Of a DNA stretch of 64,000 nucleotides, positions 58,361 to 64,000 are shown in pieces. The notes below the pieces were generated by a model, which did not search any database, was not told where the DNA came from, and saw only the letters and a program-made list of their open reading frames with translations. The position numbers and the translations under genes are program-made. The stretch's first letter is position 1. Each line of letters starts with the position of its first letter. Origin of the DNA: Candidatus Flavonifractor intestinipullorum (GTDB lineage: Bacteria; Bacillota; Clostridia; Oscillospirales; Oscillospiraceae); NCBI GenBank assembly GCA_019118925.1, contig DWYC01000051.1:1-64000 (forward strand), written 5' to 3'.

Positions 58361-59037
58361 GGGGCCGCCCGGTACGTGAACTCGCCGTTCGGACCGCGCT
58401 GCTGCTGGCGGGACTGGCCATCGCTCACCTGGGCGTGAGCCTGTTTTTGGAGAGCGAGCTGGGCTCCGATCCCTTCAACGTGTTCATCCAGGGCCTGAGC
58501 CGGGGTCTGCCCTGGCCGGCCTGGATGTCGCACGGCCGGGTCCACCTGCTGGTTTCGCTGGTCATCATGGCCGTTCTGCTGGTGGTGGCCCGGAGCTACG
58601 TGCGGGTGGGCACCGTCCTGTGCATGGCGCTGGGAGGTCCCATCATCGACCTGTGGACAGCCGCCGTGCTGGACCCCCTCCTTCCGGAGGAGATGGCGCT
58701 GCCGCTCCGGGTGGCGATGCTGGCTGCGGGGTGCGTGGTGCTGGCTTTCGGGATGACGGTGGTTATCCGCTCCGAGCTGGGGGTGGGCCCCAACGATCTG
58801 GTGGCCCTCTCCATCAGCGAGCTCAATCACCTGCCCTTCGGGCCGGTGCGGGTGGCGGTGGATGTGTGCTTCGCCCTGCTGGGCTTCCTCCTGGGGGGCG
58901 TGGTGGGGGTGGGCACCATCATCTGCGCCTTCCTGGTGGGCCCCTTTGCCCAGCTTTTTTTGCCCGTCAGCGGGCGGATCTGCAACTTCTTCGTGAAGAA
59001 ATTTGGGACGGAGCATTCCGTTCCCCGAGGTGATTAA
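58357..59037 (+). CDS. YczE/YitT-type membrane protein
   Basis: A 226-residue protein with five or six hydrophobic helices. It has the family repeats LGVSLFLESELGSDPFNVFIQGLS and FGMTVVIRSELGVGPNDLVALSISE, in which each S/G-E-L-G-x-x-P motif follows a helix. The family is integral to the membrane and of unsettled function; some members sit near antibiotic or sugar genes. Here it lies inside a sugar operon, which could mean an accessory transport or efflux role. The GTG start at 58357 overlaps the preceding stop. Confidence 0.85.
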   Translation: MRGRPVRELAVRTALLLAGLAIAHLGVSLFLESELGSDPFNVFIQGLSRGLPWPAWMSHGRVHLLVSLVIMAVLLVVARSYVRVGTVLCMALGGPIIDLWTAAVLDPLLPEEMALPLRVAMLAAGCVVLAFGMTVVIRSELGVGPNDLVALSISELNHLPFGPVRVAVDVCFALLGFLLGGVVGVGTIICAFLVGPFAQLFLPVSGRICNFFVKKFGTEHSVPRGD

Positions 59038-59039
59038 CC

Positions 59040-59675
59040 ATGAAAATCTACTCTGTCAAAGATCCGGAGTTTGCCGCCTACGGCGCGATTCTGGAGGGCT
59101 ACGACACCGGTGCTCTGCTGGAGACGCTGGAGCGGGTGACCCCCGTGCCGGAGGGCACGGACTATGTGCCCGAGCAGGCCGAGCTGATGGCCCTGCCCAT
59201 TGCCAAGGAGTTTGCCGACCGGGCCTACGGCGGCATGCCCATTGAAATCGGCTGGTGCAACGGCCACAACACCAAGCTTAACTGTGTGGAGTACCACCGG
59301 GACAGCGAGCTCAATGTGGGCACGGAGGACTTCATTCTTCTCCTGGCCAAGCGGGACGACCTGGTGGAGGGCCGGCTGGACACCGGGAAGGTGAAGGCGT
59401 TCTACTGCCCCGCCGGTACCCTGGTGGAGGTGTACGCCACCACGCTGCACTACGCGCCCTGCTCGGCCAAGGCGGGCCAGGGCTTCCGGGTGGCGGTGGT
59501 CCTGCCCAAGGGCACCAACCTGGACAAACCCGCCATCCAGCCGGGCAACTGGGAGGATGAGTGCCTGTGGGCCCGCAACAAGTGGCTGCTGGCCCATCCG
59601 GAGAGCAGCGAGGCCGCCCAGGGCGCGCAGGTGCGCCTGGACGGCGTGAATGTGGATATCGCAGGGGATATCTGA
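59040..59675 (+). CDS. DUF4867 family protein
   Basis: A 211-residue soluble protein matching DUF4867, a cupin-like family seen beside sugar isomerase genes. MKIYSVKDPEFAAYG starts it. IEIGWCNGHNTKLNCVEYHRDSELN provides His, Glu and His residues that could bind a metal, and the VKAFYCPAGTLVEVYATTLHYAPC strand pair is cupin-like. It starts 3 nt after the YczE-like stop. The best guess is a sugar epimerase, lactonase or mutarotase acting before the isomerase; no reaction is proven. Confidence 0.87.
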   Translation: MKIYSVKDPEFAAYGAILEGYDTGALLETLERVTPVPEGTDYVPEQAELMALPIAKEFADRAYGGMPIEIGWCNGHNTKLNCVEYHRDSELNVGTEDFILLLAKRDDLVEGRLDTGKVKAFYCPAGTLVEVYATTLHYAPCSAKAGQGFRVAVVLPKGTNLDKPAIQPGNWEDECLWARNKWLLAHPESSEAAQGAQVRLDGVNVDIAGDI

Positions 59676-59715
59676 TCTCCCGCGGGAAGATTTTATAAAG
59701 AGGTGTGAGTAACGT

Positions 59716-61206
59716 ATGCTTACCAATATTCCGAGTGTCAAACTGGGCATCATCGCCGTCTCCCGGGACTGCTTCATTATCTCCCTTTCGGAGCGCCGCC
59801 GGGCCGCCATCGTGGCCGCCTGCCAGGAGAAGGGGCAGGAGATCTATGAGTGCAAGACCACCGTGGAGAACGAGAAGGACATGCTCAAGGCGGTGGAAGA
59901 GGTCAAGGCCGCCGGCTGCAACGCCCTGGTGGTGTTCCTGGGCAACTTCGGTCCTGAGACCCCCGAGACCCTGATCGCCAAGTACTTTGACGGCCCGGTC
60001 ATGTATGTGGCCGCCGCCGAGGAGACCGGCAAGGACCTGATCGACGGCCGGGGCGACGCCTACTGCGGCATGCTCAACTGCTCCTATAACCTGGGCCTGC
60101 GCCATCTGAAGGCCTATATCCCCGCCTATCCCGTGGGCACCGCCCAGGATATCGCCGGCATGATCCAGGACTTCGTGCCCATCGCCCGGACGCTGATCGG
60201 CCTGTCGGAGCTGAAGATCATCACCTTCGGCCCCCGTCCTCAGGACTTCTTCGCCTGCAACGCCCCCATCCAGGGCCTGTACGAGCTGGGCGTGGAAGTG
60301 GAGGAGAACTCCGAGCTGGACCTGCTGGTGGCCTACAAGGCCCACGCCAACGACCCCCGTATTCCCGACATCTGCGCCGACATGGCCAAGGAGATGGGCG
60401 AGGGCTGCTACTATCCCGACATGAGCGCCCGCATGGCTCAGCTGGAGGTTACGCTGCTGGACTGGGCCGAGGAGCACAAGGGCGCCCGGAAGTATGTGGC
60501 GTTCGCCGACAAGTGCTGGCCCGCTTTCCCCAAGGAGTTCGGCTTTGAGCCCTGCTATGTGAACTCCCGCCTGGTGAGCCGGGGCATCCCCGTCTCCTGC
60601 GAGGTGGATATCTACGGCGCCCTGAGCGAGTACATCGGTATGTGCGTCTCGGGCGACACCGTGACCCTGCTGGACATCAACAACTCCGTGCCCGCCGACC
60701 TCTACCATGAGGACATCGAGGGCAAGTTCCCCTATCAGCTCACCGACACCTTCATGGGCTTCCACTGCGGCAACACCCCCAGCTGCAAGCTGTGCTCCGA
60801 CCGGGCGGTCAAGTATCAGCTCATCCAGCACCGTCTGCTGGAGCCCAAGGATTCCGATCCCGACTTCACCCGCGGCACTCTGGAGGGCGATATCGCTCCC
60901 TCCGCCATCACCTTCTACCGCCTCCAGTGCGACAGCGAGGGCAAGCTGCGCTCCTACATTGCCCAGGGCGAGGTTCTGCCCGTCAAGACCCGCTCCTTCG
61001 GCGGCATCGGCATCTTCGCCATTCCCGAGATGGGCCGGTTCTACCGCCATGTGCTCATCGAAAAGCGCTATCCCCATCACGGGGCGGTGGCCTTCGGCCA
61101 CTATGGCAAGGCCATTTTTGAGGTCCTGAAGCTGCTGGGCGTGGAGGACATCGCCTACAACCAGCCCAAGAGCCTGCCCTATCCCACTGAGAATCCCTTC
61201 GCCTAA
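59716..61206 (+). CDS. L-fucose/L-arabinose isomerase family protein
   Basis: Expected to convert an aldose to a ketose with a divalent metal. In its 496 residues, the FucI/AraA-like fold is shown by VFLGNFGPETPE, RPQDFFACNAP, and probable metal ligands Glu296 (SCEVDIYG), Asp320 (TLLDINNS) and His350 (MGFHCGNTPSCKLC). It is neither a classical FucI (about 590 aa) nor AraA (about 500 aa) by its motifs. It belongs to a third branch whose substrate is not established. Cys-rich HCGNTPSCKLC is unusual. The ATG at 59716 follows GAGGTG. With xylulokinase it defines an aldopentose route. Confidence 0.9.
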   Translation: MLTNIPSVKLGIIAVSRDCFIISLSERRRAAIVAACQEKGQEIYECKTTVENEKDMLKAVEEVKAAGCNALVVFLGNFGPETPETLIAKYFDGPVMYVAAAEETGKDLIDGRGDAYCGMLNCSYNLGLRHLKAYIPAYPVGTAQDIAGMIQDFVPIARTLIGLSELKIITFGPRPQDFFACNAPIQGLYELGVEVEENSELDLLVAYKAHANDPRIPDICADMAKEMGEGCYYPDMSARMAQLEVTLLDWAEEHKGARKYVAFADKCWPAFPKEFGFEPCYVNSRLVSRGIPVSCEVDIYGALSEYIGMCVSGDTVTLLDINNSVPADLYHEDIEGKFPYQLTDTFMGFHCGNTPSCKLCSDRAVKYQLIQHRLLEPKDSDPDFTRGTLEGDIAPSAITFYRLQCDSEGKLRSYIAQGEVLPVKTRSFGGIGIFAIPEMGRFYRHVLIEKRYPHHGAVAFGHYGKAIFEVLKLLGVEDIAYNQPKSLPYPTENPFA

Positions 61207-61209
61207 GCA

Positions 61210-61647
61210 ATGACGGCCCGGGAGGAGATCGCCGGCCTCTACGCCTCCTATTTTGGGGAGGTGGAGCGGCTGCGGCAGAACGGGAAGGCCACCGATGGGC
61301 TGCTGGGCCTGGGAGGCGGACCGGCCAGCGACGGCTGTCAGGACCGCTTCGCAGAGCAGGCGCAGGCCGCGTTCCGGAACCTGTCGGGGCGCGGGCTCAC
61401 GCCGGAGGAGCTGCGGGAGGTGCTGGAGTACGCCTACCGCATTCCGCTGGACTACCGGGAAGACCAGGTGGTGTATTGGATGCTCCTGGCTGTACAGGGC
61501 GCCACCCTTCCGCTGGTGGAAGCGCTGGCCGCGGGGGATGCCGCCGCTCTGGCGGAGGCCTATCGGAGAGACTATCCCCGCTTCACCCGCCTGCCGGTTC
61601 AAAAGCAGGTGCTCACCGCCCTGAAGAACCGGGCGAAAGGACGCTGA
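61210..61647 (+). CDS. Hypothetical protein, 145 aa, end of the sugar operon
   Basis: I do not recognise a family. It is a soluble, helix-rich protein (MTAREEIAGLYASYFGEVERL...; ALAAGDAAALAEAYRRDYPRFTRLPVQKQVLTAL) with no membrane segment or metal motif. It starts 3 nt after the isomerase stop without its own ribosome site, so it is translated by coupling and should be stoichiometric with the isomerase. It may be a regulatory or accessory subunit of the pathway. A strong terminator follows, so it is the last gene. Confidence 0.7.
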   Translation: MTAREEIAGLYASYFGEVERLRQNGKATDGLLGLGGGPASDGCQDRFAEQAQAAFRNLSGRGLTPEELREVLEYAYRIPLDYREDQVVYWMLLAVQGATLPLVEALAAGDAAALAEAYRRDYPRFTRLPVQKQVLTALKNRAKGR

Positions 61648-61661
61648 CAGATTAGACAAAG

Positions 61662-61697
61662 GGAGCCCCGGCCGGAAATCCGGCCGGGGCTCCTTTG
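61662..61697. terminator. Terminator of the sugar operon
   Basis: A 15-bp perfect stem (61662-61676 with 61679-61693), 2-nt nominal loop, followed by TTTG; A-rich on the 5' side. Confidence 0.87.
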
Positions 61698-61710
61698 ATG
61701 CCTGCGGAGG

Positions 61711-61754
61711 AAGAAGGGCCGCCCGGCCCTCCCTTTGGAAGGAAGGCCGGGCGG
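61711..61754 (-). terminator. Terminator of the glycosyltransferase gene
   Basis: CCGCCCGGCC (61719-61728) with GGCCGGGCGG (61745-61754) and partial inner pairing. On the minus strand it is followed by CTTCTTCC. Confidence 0.65.
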
Positions 61755-61785
61755 TGAAGGGGAGAGAGGGAAGGAAAACGCAAAC

Positions 61786-63060
61786 TTATGAGCTGGGCAG
61801 CCGCTTCCGGTTGCCGTGGTAGATGGGCTTCCACTCCACCTTTTTCACCAGGGCCGCAATGGAAATGGGCACGTAGGTGAACATGAAAATGGGGAAGGTG
61901 AACATGTACGCCAGCTTTTGGAGCGGAGGGACCTGAATCTGCTTCCACTCGGTCAGGGTGGTGACCATTCCAAAGAGGAATAGGCCCAGGTAGAAATTTG
62001 CCACCGCCATGCCCAGGAAATTCAGTGTCGTATCAATCACCCGCTTTGCGATGTAAGGGGGCTCGCCCAGGCAGGCCGCCAGAAGGATGACATTGAAGAC
62101 AAGGCCCAGCAGCGTCAGGAACATGCCGGGGGCCACCGTCATGAGCATGTCATAACAGGCAAACCCCTTTCTCCCGCCCCGGAAGCAACCCCGGATGAGG
62201 GAGAGGCCGTACTTCAAATCCACCTGGTAAAATCCCTTCGACCAGCGCAGACGCTGGTCCCAGGACTGGCGGAAGGTGACGGGCTGCTCGTCGTAGATGA
62301 CGGCCTTTTCGCAGTAGCCGATGACGCCGCCCTGCAGGGCGGTGCTCACGGAGAACTCAATGTCCTCCGTGAGCAGGTGGTAAGGCCAGCCGCCGTAGGC
62401 GCGGATCACCTCGGCCGAGACCAGGAAACCGGTCCCTGAGACATGGCAGCTGGCGCCCAGAGCCATGCGGGGGGCGTTGAGGAACCGCGCTTCCCGCAAG
62501 AACCAGAGTCCGTATCCGGCGGAGATCCAGTTCTCTCCGAAGTTTTTGGAGTTGCGGTAGCAGGTGATGGCGGCATAGTCGCCGCGGTCGAAGGTCTTAT
62601 TCATCTCGGCGACAAAGCTGGGGTCCACGTAGTTGTCTGCGTCGAAAATGAAATAGCCCTCGTAATCATCCCGGCCCTCCGTATGCAGCCGGCGGAACAG
62701 GTAGTCCAGAGCGTAGCCCTTGCCCACCTGGGACTGATTGAAGCGCTGGTAGACAAACGCGCCGGCGGCTTTTGCCACCTGGGCGGTGTCGTCGTTGCAG
62801 TTGTCGGCCACCACGTAGATGTCCAACAGTTCGGCGGGGTAATTCTGGGCCTTTAAACTTCGGATCAGACCGGCAATCACATTGGCCTCGTTGCGGGCCG
62901 AGATGACCGCCGCAAACCGGTGGAGGCGGCCGGCCTCCGGCGTGGGGTGGCCCCACCGCCGCTGGGCCAATCCGACGAAAAGATAGACCAGCTGGTAAAA
63001 GTAGGCCACAAGAAAGATCAGGGCGATGGCCTCATTGAAATTGTGGACAAAGCCAAGCAT
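61786..63060 (-). CDS. Membrane glycosyltransferase, family 2
   Basis: A processive-type polysaccharide or glycolipid synthase at the inner membrane. In its 424 residues, one N-terminal helix is followed by a GT-A domain with VISARNEANVIAGLIRSLKAQ, VVADNCNDDT, FIFDADNYVD (the DxD metal motif), a LTEDIEFS acceptor loop and QRLRWSKGF (QxxRW), and then three or four C-terminal helices. This is the layout of PgaC/HasA-like enzymes. ATG 63060 is preferred to 63066 because the only site, GAGG, is 7 nt from the former. No polymer-specific partner genes are next to it. Confidence 0.93.
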   Translation of the reverse strand: MLGFVHNFNEAIALIFLVAYFYQLVYLFVGLAQRRWGHPTPEAGRLHRFAAVISARNEANVIAGLIRSLKAQNYPAELLDIYVVADNCNDDTAQVAKAAGAFVYQRFNQSQVGKGYALDYLFRRLHTEGRDDYEGYFIFDADNYVDPSFVAEMNKTFDRGDYAAITCYRNSKNFGENWISAGYGLWFLREARFLNAPRMALGASCHVSGTGFLVSAEVIRAYGGWPYHLLTEDIEFSVSTALQGGVIGYCEKAVIYDEQPVTFRQSWDQRLRWSKGFYQVDLKYGLSLIRGCFRGGRKGFACYDMLMTVAPGMFLTLLGLVFNVILLAACLGEPPYIAKRVIDTTLNFLGMAVANFYLGLFLFGMVTTLTEWKQIQVPPLQKLAYMFTFPIFMFTYVPISIAALVKKVEWKPIYHGNRKRLPSS

Positions 63061-63123
63061 ACTCATACCTCATTTGCCAGGGGAGAATACCTCCCGGATG
63101 GAACGCTTTCGTTCTGATGAGAT

Positions 63124-63151
63124 ATGATAGCACCTTCTAAAAAGATTACAA
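63124..63151 (-). promoter_or_regulatory. Promoter of the glycosyltransferase gene
   Basis: Minus strand TTGTAA (63146-63151), 16-nt spacer ending TGC, TATCAT (63124-63129). The remaining gap to spoIIR (63152-63324) is AT-rich and shows nothing else. Confidence 0.6.
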
Positions 63152-63324
63152 GAGCTTTTCAAAGTAATTAAGAAAATGTTAATAAACGCTTTACGATTTC
63201 GACAGAAAAAGAGCAAGTGGTTGCCGTTTTTTCTGTCTAAGATGTCTGAAAGCGCATGCTCCAAACCGTTTGGGATGAAAAAATAGGGGTGCGGAAAATG
63301 AACAGCAGACGCTGAGTCAGACCG

Positions 63325-63960
63325 CTATCGCCGGGCGAGCCACTGCTTGGCGCCCTCCACCAGCTCCATCAGCTTGAACTTGACCACATAGCCCGAGTCC
63401 TCGCCGGTGATAAGGGCCACCTGCTGTTCCTCCAGCGGAAGCGGCTGGGCGGTCTCCGACACGGAGCCCAGGCAGAGCGGGGGGAAGACCACACACCACC
63501 AGTTTTGCCCCTCCCCCGCGCCGATGGAAATGCGCAGCGCGGTATACGTCCCGGCGGGGAGGGCAAACTCGTCATAGACCCGGGTGGGGAACCAGACGTG
63601 ATCGTCCAGAGAGGCGGTCACCGGGTAGTCGTAGCCTGCCGCCGCTACGGTCCGCGCACCGGCCCGGGCCAGCTGGGGGAGGGCCTGGGCGAGGACCGCG
63701 CGGGCCTGCGCCGGTGAGGCGTCCGGGGGAATGAGGCCCTCCGCCTGGGCGAGGACGGCGTCCCGGACCTGGAGCTTGAGGGCCTGATCTTCCGCCCGGT
63801 CGGAGTTGGCCAGCACATGGAGCCGCACCAGGGACCCGGCCAGCGCCTGCTGCTGCCGGTCCAGCCGGGCGCCCAGCAGAGCGGCCAGGGCCAGGGCGAG
63901 CAAAAGTGCGGCCTCCCAGCGGCGGAGCCGGTGGGAAGCGGGGGAATTCGTTCGTGTCAT
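63325..63960 (-). CDS. spoIIR: Stage II sporulation protein R
   Basis: A forespore-secreted signalling protein that triggers SpoIIGA to process pro-sigma-E in the mother cell. In its 211 residues, one N-terminal hydrophobic helix (about residues 17-30) acts as signal/anchor, and then come RLHVLANSDRAEDQALKLQVRDAVL (the family signature, about residues 46-70), YDYPVTASLDDHVWFPTRVYDEFALPAGTYTALRISIGAGEGQNWWCVVFPPLC and VKFKLMELVEGAKQW. AAAGGTG precedes the ATG at 63960. Its upstream control region lies mostly outside the window. Confidence 0.96.
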   Translation of the reverse strand: MTRTNSPASHRLRRWEAALLLALALAALLGARLDRQQQALAGSLVRLHVLANSDRAEDQALKLQVRDAVLAQAEGLIPPDASPAQARAVLAQALPQLARAGARTVAAAGYDYPVTASLDDHVWFPTRVYDEFALPAGTYTALRISIGAGEGQNWWCVVFPPLCLGSVSETAQPLPLEEQQVALITGEDSGYVVKFKLMELVEGAKQWLARR

Positions 63961-64000
63961 CGTACGGTCACCTTTCCTATGTAGAGTCGGGAGTTCTTCT

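Noticed and set aside
1..64000. CRISPR arrays, insertion sequences, prophage or rRNA genes
   Set aside because: No regularly spaced short repeats, transposase or integrase motifs, phage structural genes or rRNA segments were seen. The only repeat pair is the 108-bp element at 40540 and 40706.

Overview
The window looks like chromosomal DNA of a high-GC, spore-forming member of the Clostridia, most likely the Oscillospiraceae (Flavonifractor / Lawsonibacter / Intestinimonas-like). The grounds are: sporulation genes sigG and spoIIR; a V-type rather than F-type ATP synthase operon; two AGCS symporters, one behind a glycine riboswitch; a two-subunit class I fumarase; DUF3793 next to a flavodoxin; sigma-A promoters of the TTGACA/TATAAT type; and strong Shine-Dalgarno sites. 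The genus assignment is inference from content and was not searched.

Layout. 1-4.7 kb: 3' end of alaS, a DUF4250 protein, one unrecognised AT-richer gene, a HIT hydrolase and an AGCS symporter. 4.8-11.7 kb (minus): rpoN, a sugar-nucleotidyltransferase-like protein, a secreted YcdB/SLH protein, a DUF1846 protein and a small unknown. 11.9-17.9 kb (plus): murI, ywiB-argS, glycine riboswitch plus AGCS symporter, family 4 uracil-DNA glycosylase. 17.9-26.8 kb (minus): a nine-gene V-type ATPase operon in the order G-C-I-K-F-E-A-B-D. 27-31.8 kb (plus): Lrp regulator, aminotransferase, DUF1015, ispE, HAD phosphatase. 31.9-37.2 kb: TspO, an ABC-class predicted ATPase, and divergently a zinc-macrodomain plus class M sirtuin pair (a reversible protein ADP-ribosylation module); then a PD-(D/E)XK/DUF5655 protein and tRNA-Ser(CGA). 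37.2-45 kb: xpt, fumarase, tRNA-Pro and tRNA-Leu, trmB, a 166-bp tandem intergenic repeat, an operator-bearing flavodoxin/DUF3793 operon, rpmE, hflX, a GNAT acetyltransferase and yigZ. 45-50.9 kb: phosphoketolase, a MATE exporter behind a structured attenuator leader, tRNA-Gly, sigG and two tRNA-Ser genes. 50.9-61.7 kb: a ROK regulator divergent from a nine-gene sugar operon (ChvE-type binding protein, ATPase, permease, xylulokinase, two membrane proteins, DUF4867, a FucI/AraA-like isomerase, one unknown). 61.8-64 kb: a membrane glycosyltransferase and spoIIR.

How the parts may work together. The sugar operon contains an importer, an aldose-ketose isomerase and a ketose kinase. Its likely product, xylulose 5-phosphate, is the substrate of the phosphoketolase encoded 5-15 kb away. 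The identity of the sugar is open, and this operon is the best candidate here for an undescribed pathway. The macro/sirtuin pair lacks the lipoyl-carrier genes that usually accompany it, so its protein target is unknown. The V-type ATPase, sodium-coupled symporters and MATE exporter fit an anaerobe with ion-coupled membrane energetics. No prophage, insertion sequence, CRISPR array or rRNA gene was seen. Non-coding intervals are short and mostly hold promoters and terminators.
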